Part shown: positions 9,014 through 16,177 of the stretch, piece by piece
How positions within the stretch are numbered: the first letter of the stretch is position 1
Layout of the letters: every line of letters starts with the position of its first letter
Assembly: GCA_029977045.1 (NCBI GenBank)
Contig: JAPOLP010000017.1
Location: 1-18,010 of the forward strand
DNA length: 18,010 bases
Reading direction: 5' to 3'
Source: Planctomycetota bacterium
Lineage (GTDB): Bacteria > Planctomycetota > Planctomycetia > Planctomycetales > Planctomycetaceae
Program-made: the position numbers and the translations under genes
The notes under the pieces: generated by a model
Told to the model about the DNA's origin: nothing
Seen by the model: only the letters and a program-made list of their open reading frames with translations
Database searches by the model: none

Positions 9014-10990
9014 TCAGTCTTCGTCTGGAACGTTCATTCCGAGTTGCTTCATCTTGCGATACAGGTTCGAGCGGTGCAGGCCGAGCATCCGCGCGACCTC
9101 ACTCATGTTTTTGCCGCAGCGGTCGATCGCCCGCTCGATGTACTGCGCCTGAAACCGCGTGGTTGCATCCGCTAGGCCGAGATCGACACCAGCCGCAAGC
9201 TGCTGCTCTTCTTTCAGCGGGCTGAGCACAAACGCGAGGTCCTCTTCCTCGACGCGGTCCCCGGTGCTCAGAAATGCAACGCGTTCCATCAGGTTTCGCA
9301 GTTCGCGAACGTTGCCCGGCCAGCCATGAGCCTTCAGACGCCGCACCGCGTCATCACTGAGTTCCAGCACGGGTCGTCGCGCCTGCGGACAGAACTGCCG
9401 CAGAAAGAACTCGGCCAGTGGCAGAATATCGTCCGGTCGCTCACACAGAGGCGGTAGTTCGAGCGTCACGACGTTCAGCCGGAAGTAGAGGTCCTCGCGA
9501 AACCGCTTCTCGCGCACAGCCTCGGCGAGGTTCACATTCGTCGCCGCGACGATGCGGACGTTGACGGGAATCGTCTGACTGCCGCCGACCCGCGTGATGA
9601 CTTTCTGTTCGAGCACGCGCAGCAGCTTTGCCTGGCCGCCGGGACTCATATCGCCAATCTCGTCGAGGAAGACCGTTCCGCCATCGGCGAGTTCAAACTT
9701 GCCCTTGTGAGTCGCGCTGGCGTCGGTAAAGGCTCCCTTCTCGTGCCCGAACAGTTCGCTTTCGAGCAGCGTTTCCGTCAGAGCAGCACAGTTGACGGCG
9801 ACAAACGGTTCGTCGCACCGCGGACCGTGATAGTGCAGCGATTGTGCGACGACTTCCTTGCCGGTACCGCTCGCGCCCAGAATCAGCACGGGAAGATCGG
9901 TCGGAGCCAGTCGCTCGATCTTCTCCCGAACAGTATCGGTTGCCGAGCTGTCGCCAATGATCCGGACGCGGCTGGCCATCTGCTCGGTCAGTTGCCGGTG
10001 CGTGCGGATCAGCCGCTCGCGCTCGCGCGTATTCCGCAGTGCAATCGCCGCCTGAATCCCCAGCTGCCCGAGAATGTCTTCGTCGTCAGAGTCGAATAGT
10101 CCGTCGAGCTTATTGATGCCCTGAAACGCGCCGATCAGCCGCCCGTCGCCATCGAGCAGCGGCACGCACAGCAGGCTCTTTGTGCGATAGCCCGTGTCAC
10201 GGTCGACGGCCCGGTTAAACCGGTCGTCTTCATACGCGTCGTCAACGCAGATCGATTCGCCGCTCTGGATCACCGCACCGACGATGCCGACATTGTCGGG
10301 CAGATACAGCGTCCCGCCTTCAACTCCGAGCGCCGGACAGGCCAGCAGTTTCTGCTCCTGCCGGTCCCAGATGAAGATGCTCGCGCGATCACACTTCAAG
10401 AGCCGGGTTGCTTCTTCGGCCAGCGCTTCGAGCAGCGGCACAGTTTCAAAGATGTCCGACAGTCGGTATGCAACACGTAATGTCTCACGAAGCTGCTCTT
10501 CCTTGTGCGACAGTCGCCCGAGCCGCTCGGCCAGCAACAGACTCGTTGCCAGTGTTCGGCTGATCGCGACGCAGCGAGCCAGATCGTCGCTTTCAATTCG
10601 GCGGCCAGCGAGAGCGAGCACCGTCTGCTGCTGCCCGTCTGTTACCAGCGGCACACTGAGCAGCGACCAGCCGTCCTTATCGGTTTCGGTGGTCAGCCCG
10701 CCGGCTTCGCGATCAAGTACCTCTTCAAAGAAACGAGCCGGCAGATGCTCAAACGGAAGCTGCCCGAACTCTGCTCGCGTTGACCAGCCAGGCCAGCGAT
10801 CGATCACCGCCGCCCATTGCACAGCGAATTCTGAAGCGATGTCCGGCAACACAGTCGCCAGGTAGCCGGTGCCAGACTCAGCATCCACTACCTCGCTCAG
10901 CAGACGGTCGCCGAGTTGCAGTGTTGCGACACCGTCGGCGGCGTGCTGCAGCCACGCGTGCTCACTCCACGTTGTCCATCGCGTGCTCAA
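9014..10990 (-). CDS. Sigma54-dependent transcriptional activator (GAF, AAA+, Fis-type HTH)
   Basis: 658 residues. Residues ~20-155 look like a degenerate GAF-type sensor, followed by a helical linker (~156-180). A clearer GAF domain spans ~185-320. The AAA+ core has Walker A GASGTGKE (372-379), the sigma54-contact loop GAFTDA (419-424; the usual form is GAFTGA), Walker B GGTVFLDEIGDM (437-448), arginine-finger region REDLYFRLN (498-506) and sensor II GWPGNVREL (556-564). A Fis-type helix-turn-helix (MSEVARMLGLHRSNLYRKM, 629-647) ends the protein. It should bind an enhancer, sense a small ligand or redox state by GAF, and drive RNA polymerase-sigma54 open-complex formation. There is no phospho-receiver domain. 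The start is TTG, supported by AAGGAG seven bases upstream. It lies 36 bp after the GNAT gene, probably cotranscribed, and upstream of the giant-protein genes, which are candidate targets. The regulon is not visible. Confidence 0.95.
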   Translation of the reverse strand: MSTRWTTWSEHAWLQHAADGVATLQLGDRLLSEVVDAESGTGYLATVLPDIASEFAVQWAAVIDRWPGWSTRAEFGQLPFEHLPARFFEEVLDREAGGLTTETDKDGWSLLSVPLVTDGQQQTVLALAGRRIESDDLARCVAISRTLATSLLLAERLGRLSHKEEQLRETLRVAYRLSDIFETVPLLEALAEEATRLLKCDRASIFIWDRQEQKLLACPALGVEGGTLYLPDNVGIVGAVIQSGESICVDDAYEDDRFNRAVDRDTGYRTKSLLCVPLLDGDGRLIGAFQGINKLDGLFDSDDEDILGQLGIQAAIALRNTRERERLIRTHRQLTEQMASRVRIIGDSSATDTVREKIERLAPTDLPVLILGASGTGKEVVAQSLHYHGPRCDEPFVAVNCAALTETLLESELFGHEKGAFTDASATHKGKFELADGGTVFLDEIGDMSPGGQAKLLRVLEQKVITRVGGSQTIPVNVRIVAATNVNLAEAVREKRFREDLYFRLNVVTLELPPLCERPDDILPLAEFFLRQFCPQARRPVLELSDDAVRRLKAHGWPGNVRELRNLMERVAFLSTGDRVEEEDLAFVLSPLKEEQQLAAGVDLGLADATTRFQAQYIERAIDRCGKNMSEVARMLGLHRSNLYRKMKQLGMNVPDED

Positions 10991-10997
10991 TCGAACG

Positions 10998-11003
10998 CTC
11001 CTT
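10998..11003 (-). promoter_or_regulatory. Shine-Dalgarno that decides a TTG start
   Basis: On the minus strand AAGGAG lies 7 nt before TTG at 10990. No in-frame ATG is nearby and the GNAT stop is at 11027, so this site supports the TTG as the true start of the activator. Confidence 0.7.
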
Positions 11004-11026
11004 CACGTTTGACTTCGATTCGCCAC

Positions 11027-11566
11027 TCAGCCTGCCGACTGACTGCGCCGCGCTTCCCAGACATCACGAGTGATTGCGTAGATCCAGCACTGCTGGCCCA
11101 TCACCGTCTCTTCGCGATCCAGTGTCTCACCGAGCTTTGTTGCTACGTTCACCGACCGCTCATTGCCGACGCGAATCACGCTGCAGACCTTGTCGCGGCC
11201 CATCTGCTCGAACGCGTAGTCAAGTGCCGCACCGCCAGCTTCCGTCGCGTAGCCTTTTCCCCAGGACTCTTTCCGCAGGATCCAGCCGACCTCGAAATCC
11301 GGCCAGCCCTCGGGATTCCAGTGTCCGACACGGCCAATCAGCTCGCCCGTTGCCTTCTCTTCAACAGCCCAGAAGCCATATCCGCGAAGATGCCAGTGCC
11401 CGATCAGTGTCGCCAGATGCTTCCAGGCGTCGTCACGGTTACGAGGAATGCCGTCGCCGAGAAACTCCATGACGTCCACATCTGCCTGCATGAAGGCGTA
11501 GTCCTCGAAGTCCGACTGCTTAAACATCCGCAGTCGCAGCCGTTCGGTTTCCAGCTCTGGGAACAC
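11027..11566 (-). CDS. GNAT-family N-acetyltransferase, RimJ/RimL type
   Basis: 179 residues from a GTG at 11566. The frame stays open further upstream, but the family usually begins with the LETERLRLR strand, which is here at residues 5-13, and GAGG sits 9 nt before this GTG. The acetyl-CoA pyrophosphate-binding motif is SWGKGYATEA (101-110). NERSVNVATKLG (135-146) matches the conserved N-x-x-S helix that closes the fold. The family transfers acetyl from acetyl-CoA to an N-terminal or side-chain amine, such as a ribosomal protein, antibiotic or metabolite; the substrate here cannot be told. The gene is divergent from the DUF2064 gene (95 bp between starts) and ends 36 bp before the activator, suggesting a shared transcript. 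Confidence 0.88.
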   Translation of the reverse strand: MFPELETERLRLRMFKQSDFEDYAFMQADVDVMEFLGDGIPRNRDDAWKHLATLIGHWHLRGYGFWAVEEKATGELIGRVGHWNPEGWPDFEVGWILRKESWGKGYATEAGGAALDYAFEQMGRDKVCSVIRVGNERSVNVATKLGETLDREETVMGQQCWIYAITRDVWEARRSQSAG

Positions 11567-11661
11567 GCGGTACGTCCTCGATTGAAACTCGATTGGAAGA
11601 TGCGAGACAACACCGGAGCATCGCGGAACTCCCAAGCCCTCGACAAGCGACCGACAGAACA

Positions 11662-12342
11662 ATGCAAACGCTCGTCCTGTTCGCCAAACAGCCGATTCCC
11701 GGCCAGGTCAAAACCCGTCTGGCCGCAACCTGGGGTGCCGACCAGGCTGCAGGACTTTACGAGTGCTTTCTCCGCGACCAGTTTGAACGGTTCGCTTGCG
11801 AAGGCGACCGCCGCGTTGTTGGCTACTCGCCAGCCACTTCCGATGCTCACCTCTGGTTTGAAGAAGCCGCCGAACAGTGGCAGCTCTGGCCACAACCAGA
11901 AACCGACCTCGGCGGACGCATGGCTGCGTGTTTCGATCAGTGGTGTGCTGGCTCAAACGACCGGCTGGTTCTGATCGGCTCCGACAGCCCTAATCTGCCG
12001 AGCGGCTCATTCGACCAGGCGTTCGCACTGCTCGAAGGCCACGATGTCGTTCTCGGGCCGTCAGCCGATGGCGCGTCTTGGCTCGTCGGCCTGCGAGGTT
12101 CCGCGCCACAAGCCCGCGCCATCTTCGACAATGTCGATTGGAGTACCGCTGAGGTTTTCCAGCAGACCGTCGAACGAATCCGCTCGCTGAATCTGAAACT
12201 CAGCCTGCTGCCTCTCTGGTTCGACGTCGACACCGAAGCAGAAGTCGCAACGCTTCGTGGGTTGCTCGCAGCTGACGAGGAAATGCCACTTCCTCGCACC
12301 CGTGAGTTTCTGGCGAGAATCCCAAACACCGATCGTTCCTGA
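11662..12342 (+). CDS. DUF2064 / TIGR04282-type glycosyltransferase-like protein
   Basis: 226 residues. The frame is open back to 11593, but the family N-terminus (MQTLVLFAKQPIPGQVKTRL, residues 1-20) fixes the ATG at 11662. Further family motifs are the Q-x-x-x-D-L-G-x-R-M segment (78-87), IGSDSPNLP (105-113), GPSADGASWLVGL (132-144), FDNVDWST (155-162) and WFDVDT (186-191). The fold resembles GT-A nucleotidyl/glycosyltransferases: the KTRL loop and the Asp residues would bind a nucleotide-sugar and metal. The usual DGGYYLIG motif is DGASWLVG here. A cytoplasmic enzyme is expected. The exact substrate is not known for most of the family. It is divergent from the GNAT gene and convergent with the S41 protease. 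Confidence 0.9.
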   Translation: MQTLVLFAKQPIPGQVKTRLAATWGADQAAGLYECFLRDQFERFACEGDRRVVGYSPATSDAHLWFEEAAEQWQLWPQPETDLGGRMAACFDQWCAGSNDRLVLIGSDSPNLPSGSFDQAFALLEGHDVVLGPSADGASWLVGLRGSAPQARAIFDNVDWSTAEVFQQTVERIRSLNLKLSLLPLWFDVDTEAEVATLRGLLAADEEMPLPRTREFLARIPNTDRS

Positions 12343-12383
12343 CCGGTGAGTGCGCGGTGACGGCGAGACTCCAAACGAAAACA

Positions 12384-12411
12384 CCCCTCGAAGCTGTCAG
12401 GCTTCGAGGGG
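12384..12411. terminator. Bidirectional intrinsic-type terminator
   Basis: CCCCTCGAAGC (12384-12394) pairs perfectly over 11 bp with GCTTCGAGGGG (12401-12411), with a six-base loop. On the minus strand a TGTTTTCGTTT stretch follows; on the plus strand CGTTTCG follows. It separates the convergent DUF2064 (stop 12342) and S41 protease (stop 12455) genes and would serve both. Confidence 0.85.
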
Positions 12412-12454
12412 CGTTTCGTATCAGTTGTCAATCGGGTCGTACGACCGGTAAGGC

Positions 12455-14107
12455 TCAGAAGCTTGAACCCTTTCGACGCAGAATCTCGATTGCCTTGTCG
12501 AGGTCGGCATCCGATTCGTCTTCGCCGAACAGGCTGCTGCGGTAGGCAACCGTGTGCTCGGTCGACTTTTCGACCAGGACATCCGGCTCGACGCCGATCT
12601 TGCCCAGCGTGTGGCCGTTCGGCGAGTAGAACTTGGCCGTTGTCAGTCGCAGGCCGTTGTCGCTGCCGATATTGAAGATGCTCTGCACCGACCATTTGCC
12701 GAACGTCTTGCGACCGACAATCGTGCCACGGCGATGATCGCGGACGGCTCCAGCGACGATCTCGCTGGCACTGGCACTGTCGCCATCGGTCAGCAGAACC
12801 AGTGGCATGTCAAACGTGCCTTCGCGATGAGCCCGGTAGGTCCAGTTCTGATCGCCGGTACGACCCTTTGTCGAAACCAGCACGCCGTCTTCGATCAGTC
12901 GGTCGAGGACTTCAACGGCCGCAGTGAGCAGGCCACCTGGGTTGCCTCGAACATCAATGATCAGCGACTTCATACCCTGCGACTGAAGTTCCGCCAGAGC
13001 GGCATCCAGTTCCTGGCCCGTCGACTTCTGGAAGCCGGCGATCTGCAGGTACGCGATTCCGTGTTCGCGATCGACGATCTTCAGTTCCGGAATGCTCTTC
13101 ACAACGACCGCCCGGCGAATCAGGACCGTGTCCCACGTTCGCTGTTCGGCGTCGCGTCGCACGACAAGGCTGACGCGGCTGCCCGACGGGCCACGCATCC
13201 GATTGGCTGCGTCGTCAATCGTCGCGTTCCGAATGTCGGAGCCGTCGATTTCGAGAATCCGGTCGCCCTTGCGAAGGCCGCCGACTGCGGCCGGGCTTTC
13301 GGGAAGAACGTTGACGAGCAGCATTCCGCTGCCGGTCTCTTCTTTCATCTCGACGCCCAGGCCGACGAACTCGCCGTCGATATTGCTGTAAAGATCGGAG
13401 AGACGATCTGCCGTCAGGAAGCCGCTGTAGTCGTCCAGAGCGTTGCAGCCACCGAACACGTATTCCATGACAACCGCCGATGCCGGCAGGTTGAGCGTTC
13501 GCTCGGCGTGACGCGACACTTCGAGCACAACCTGGCGAGCGTGCTGCGAATTATGAACCGGCTTGTTCCAGTAGTCTTCGCGAAGAACGCGACGCAGTTC
13601 ACGGACGCCTTCCTTACGCTGCTGGGAAGACAGAACACCCGTCAGGTTCTCGTTCAGAAACTCAGGATTCGCCAGCGCGATGTAGAGACTTTCCGTGCCG
13701 TGCGCGACGATCGAGAGGTAGCTCAGCGGCTCAACAAAGTTCGCACGAATGCGGGTTGTCGTTTCGTCGAACAGGTCCAGAGCCTGCGTCCGCGACATCG
13801 CGACCAGTGACTTCTGGAAGCTGCCGTCGGCATAACGACGTTCGATACGGAAGTGGACGCGGGCACGGCGGCGACCGTACTTCAGATCTTCGTTGGCAGG
13901 CCAGCGATCGAGTGCCTGATCGTAGTGCTGAATCGCGTCGAGCCACTGGCCGGATCGTTCCAGCTCTTCGCCGATCGACAGCGCACTGCGGCTGTCGTCG
14001 AGATCGAGCGGAAGTGGCGGAGCTGCGGTTGCGGTGCAGGTCCACGTTGAAAGGCCGAGCAGTAGAAGTCCCAGAAGCAGTCGTCGAGTTGGCCGTCCCA
14101 AACCCAT
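12455..14107 (-). CDS. Carboxy-terminal processing protease (S41 family, PDZ domain), exported
   Basis: 550 residues from ATG 14107, which has GAGGGGG four bases upstream; 19 more in-frame codons lie before it but lack this signal. Residues 1-28 are a signal peptide (RPTRR, a Leu-rich core, cleavage near TATA-A). Residues ~43-71 look like one TPR-type helix pair (GQWLDAIQHYDQAL). A helical region follows, then a PDZ domain (~247-331, with GLGVEMKE and LRKGDRILEIDG). The S41 core spans ~339-515 with RGNPGG (387-392), SASASE (444-449) and TFGK (468-471). By the 25-residue Ser-Lys spacing of E. coli Prc and CtpA, the catalytic dyad is Ser446 and Lys471. The residue after the Lys is Trp, where family members usually have Gly. 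Such proteases trim or degrade exported proteins from the C-terminus, with PDZ recognising the tail. It acts outside the cytoplasm and is transcribed alone. Confidence 0.95.
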   Translation of the reverse strand: MGLGRPTRRLLLGLLLLGLSTWTCTATAAPPLPLDLDDSRSALSIGEELERSGQWLDAIQHYDQALDRWPANEDLKYGRRRARVHFRIERRYADGSFQKSLVAMSRTQALDLFDETTTRIRANFVEPLSYLSIVAHGTESLYIALANPEFLNENLTGVLSSQQRKEGVRELRRVLREDYWNKPVHNSQHARQVVLEVSRHAERTLNLPASAVVMEYVFGGCNALDDYSGFLTADRLSDLYSNIDGEFVGLGVEMKEETGSGMLLVNVLPESPAAVGGLRKGDRILEIDGSDIRNATIDDAANRMRGPSGSRVSLVVRRDAEQRTWDTVLIRRAVVVKSIPELKIVDREHGIAYLQIAGFQKSTGQELDAALAELQSQGMKSLIIDVRGNPGGLLTAAVEVLDRLIEDGVLVSTKGRTGDQNWTYRAHREGTFDMPLVLLTDGDSASASEIVAGAVRDHRRGTIVGRKTFGKWSVQSIFNIGSDNGLRLTTAKFYSPNGHTLGKIGVEPDVLVEKSTEHTVAYRSSLFGEDESDADLDKAIEILRRKGSSF

Positions 14108-14677
14108 GATTCCCCCTCGTGGCACAGGCCAGTTCATCGACAGCGTCACCGTTGCGAGCGTCACAACCGGAAGTGCTCCTCTTCCGCGTGCTCTCGCAAC
14201 AGGATGCCCATCCCGCGAGCTGTCGAAGGTACCTGGCTAGAAGCCGGATTTCTCAGAAAAAACGCAACTCAGTTGAAATCGACTCAAGTCTTACGAACTG
14301 AAGCTGCGAAGCGGTCGACTATATGAGTCGCCGCAGCGAAATCAATTTGCGAACGGACGATACGGCAGGCACGGTTCACGTAACCGACAGAACCGAACCA
14401 ACAGGTTCCGATCAGGCAGTTCAGCGAACCAGTAACGGCCGACGGAGTCCATCTCCCCGTCGTTCACAGCGGTAACCTAGGACCGCTTTGGCAGAGGGAG
14501 CCGCGATTCGACGTGTGTCCGACAATTTTTCTGAGTCACACATGACAGGAGGGTCCGGTGTGTCACCTCCCGCAGGACGCTGCGAAAGTTGGCATGTCGA
14601 TCCGGTGAGGACCGCGCGTCCGACTGTGATGATCGCGCCGACCGACTCAACTGACATACCTGCATGGCATCGCACTC
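14108..14677. other. 570-bp intergenic region, no convincing gene
   Basis: The right part, after the dehydrogenase stop, has overlapping short inverted repeats at ~14520-14590 (GTGTG/CACAC, GGTG-TGT-CACC, and CGCAG/CTGCG on the minus strand), but no stem long enough for a confident terminator. The centre (~14370-14440) has several GAACC/GGTTC words close together. The left part is the upstream region of the protease, with a promoter at 14318-14345 and a leader of about 200 nt. An 84-codon minus-strand frame at 14421-14675 has no ribosome-binding site or protein-like composition that I can defend. Confidence 0.5.
14318..14345 (-). promoter_or_regulatory. Sigma70-like promoter for the S41 protease
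   Basis: On the minus strand TTGATT (14345-14340), a 16-base spacer and TATAGT (14323-14318) match the -35/-10 consensus at 4 and 5 of 6 positions. It implies a leader of about 200 nt before ATG 14107. Confidence 0.45.
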
Positions 14678-15487
14678 TTACCAGTGCATCACGAAGCCAC
14701 CGTCGACATTGATGGTCTGCCCGGTCACCTGGGCAGCTCGGCGCGATGCCAGAAAGACGACCATGTCAGCGATGTCTTCCGGTTCCTGCCACGAGCCCAG
14801 AGGGACGACTCGTGCGATTTTCTCCGCCGCCCAGGTCTCATAGTCGACTCGTTGGTCTTCCGGCTGCTGATCGTGCCACGCCTGCCAGACCGAACGGTTC
14901 AGTGGCGTCTTCACCATTCCGGGGCAGACCGTATTCACCCGCACGCCATGCGGAGCGAGATCGCGGGCCAGGCACTGAGCGAAGTTGATGTTCGCCGCTT
15001 TGGCCGCACTGTAAGGCGGATCGGTCTGCGAACCGATTTGTCCTGCAACGGACGCCAGAAACGTCATTGTTCCTTTGGACTGATCGGTGAGACGGGGAGC
15101 GATCGCGTGAGCCACCCGCGTCATCCCCATCACGTTGACGTCGAGAACCCGCGGCCAGTCCTCGGGCGAGAGATTGCTGAACGGAAACCCGAACTTGCCG
15201 GAACCGATCGCCGCCGCGTGAACCAGATGCTCGATCGGCCCGAGGTTCGATTCGGTAGCGGCCAGGGCGCGTTCCAGTGACGCCTGGTCGGTCACGTCAG
15301 CCTCGACGCCGATGATATGCCGACCACTCTGTTCTCTGATCTGCTCAGCGATCTCGACGACCGTCGGCGACAGGTCCCACAAGGCGACGTTCGCACCTTC
15401 GGATGCAAACGAATGAGCGATCGCCTGGCCGATTCCGCTGGCCGCTCCAGTGACGATGGCGACCGAGTCTCTCAAACCAAGTTCCAT
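14678..15487 (-). CDS. Short-chain dehydrogenase/reductase, FabG-like
   Basis: 269 residues from ATG 15487, with AGGA about 10 bases upstream. The Rossmann cofactor motif is TGAASGIG (13-20) and the acidic VEADVTD (61-67) is where the adenine-binding Asp sits. Asn118 (DVNV), Ser146 (ASVAG), Tyr159 and Lys163 (YSAAK) form the classical catalytic tetrad. CPG (188-190) and the C-terminal INVDGGFVMHW are family features. The NNAG segment is replaced by HAAA (90-93). Asp38 after the second strand suggests NAD(H) over NADP(H). An insertion with several Trp and acidic residues (~198-222) in the substrate loop makes fatty-acid FabG function doubtful; oxidation of a sugar or polyol-type alcohol is possible but not shown. 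Cytoplasmic. Divergent from the GroES-like gene. Confidence 0.93.
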   Translation of the reverse strand: MELGLRDSVAIVTGAASGIGQAIAHSFASEGANVALWDLSPTVVEIAEQIREQSGRHIIGVEADVTDQASLERALAATESNLGPIEHLVHAAAIGSGKFGFPFSNLSPEDWPRVLDVNVMGMTRVAHAIAPRLTDQSKGTMTFLASVAGQIGSQTDPPYSAAKAANINFAQCLARDLAPHGVRVNTVCPGMVKTPLNRSVWQAWHDQQPEDQRVDYETWAAEKIARVVPLGSWQEPEDIADMVVFLASRRAAQVTGQTINVDGGFVMHW

Positions 15488-15689
15488 TGCTCAGTGTTCC
15501 TGTAAGCTGTGGTGCAATTTGTTGCTGGCTGCTGGCGGTGGCACTGGAAATCCGAAGTCCAGTACGCAACGCGGTTTTGTCGTTAGTCATTCAGAGAACG
15601 TATCTGACTCGCAGGGCAGGCACCGTGCAACGCACCGCTGAAAGCCATATCCCTGGGGAAACGGTTGCACCTCGTCTTGCCGACAGAGA

Positions 15690-15719
15690 TTGGCGAGGCG
15701 GGTGAACGAGCGATACGAT
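15690..15719 (+). promoter_or_regulatory. Possible sigma70-like promoter for the GroES-like gene
   Basis: TTGGCG (15690-15695), an 18-base spacer and TACGAT (15714-15719) each match the consensus at 4 of 6 positions, about 45 bases before ATG 15764. No CIRCE element (the usual HrcA operator of groES) is seen in the 276-bp divergent gap 15488-15763. Confidence 0.3.
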
Positions 15720-15763
15720 CCTGCTCACATCACGCAACCTGGACCCGCAGTCGGGGCACATCT

Positions 15764-16123
15764 ATGAGTCTTCCGGAAATTGTCGAACCGTTGGGAATGC
15801 GGATTCTGATTCGCAAGGACGAAGCTCGTCAGAAGACGAAGGGCGGCATTGTGCTGCCCGATCAGGCCGAGATTCCGACGATCACCGGTCGCGTTGTCGA
15901 AATCAGTCGACAGGTCGCCAACGACGACGACTTCCCGATTCGCAAGTACGACAAGGTGCTCTTTCACCCGAAAGATGCGATCCCGGTCGATCTGGAATCT
16001 GACAACGTGCTCTTCGTTGTCGACATCGATGCCGTCGTCGCCGTGTTCCGCCGGGCTCCGTCGCCGGACACTGCGGACCGGGCGGCTGACGATTCTGAAG
16101 ACGCGGACGAATACGATCTCTGA
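15764..16123 (+). CDS. GroES-like co-chaperonin (Cpn10 family), divergent orphan copy
   Basis: 119 residues. The frame is open back to 15665, but similarity begins with EPLGMRILIRKDE, so ATG 15764 is chosen; its Shine-Dalgarno is weak (GGGG). The Cpn10 pattern is visible: first strand GMRILIR (11-17), the mobile loop with KTKGGIVLP (24-32; GGIVL is what binds GroEL), GRVVEIS (42-48), KYDKVLFHP (61-69) and the final strand VLFVVDIDAVVAV (82-94). Residues 98-119 are an acidic Asp/Glu/Ala tail not found in ordinary GroES (~97 residues). The 'roof' hairpin is poorly conserved. No groEL lies within the window. It could cap a GroEL paralogue elsewhere or have diverged; the retained GGIVL loop favours chaperonin binding. 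It is convergent with map. Confidence 0.85.
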   Translation: MSLPEIVEPLGMRILIRKDEARQKTKGGIVLPDQAEIPTITGRVVEISRQVANDDDFPIRKYDKVLFHPKDAIPVDLESDNVLFVVDIDAVVAVFRRAPSPDTADRAADDSEDADEYDL

Positions 16124-16137
16124 GTCGCGTCGATTTT

Positions 16138-16166
16138 GTTCCCGTTGCACATCAGAGGACGGGAAC
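16138..16166. terminator. Inverted repeat between convergent genes, likely bidirectional terminator
   Basis: GTTCCCGT (16138-16145) pairs perfectly with ACGGGAAC (16159-16166), with a 13-base loop. A short TTTT precedes it, reading as AAAA beyond the stem on the minus strand, and GATTTC follows on the plus strand. It sits in the 54-bp gap between the GroES-like stop (16123) and the map stop (16178). The weak T-run lowers confidence. Confidence 0.5.
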
Positions 16167-16177
16167 GGATTTCTCAA

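Noticed and set aside
10916..11974. 352-codon open frame on the plus strand
   Set aside because: It crosses the activator, GNAT and DUF2064 genes, which carry clear family motifs, and it has no coherent protein features.
12554..13810. 418-codon open frame on the plus strand
   Set aside because: It is antisense to the S41 protease, whose motifs are all intact. The open frame is a codon-bias shadow with no recognisable domain.
14370..14440. tRNA-like GGTTC words
   Set aside because: No acceptor or anticodon stem can be drawn around them and the T-loop consensus is not met.
14421..14675. 84-codon minus-strand frame downstream of the dehydrogenase
   Set aside because: No ribosome-binding site and no protein-like hydrophobic pattern.
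15488..15763. CIRCE/HrcA operator upstream of the GroES-like gene
   Set aside because: No TTAGCACTC-N9-GAGTGCTAA or near match is present.
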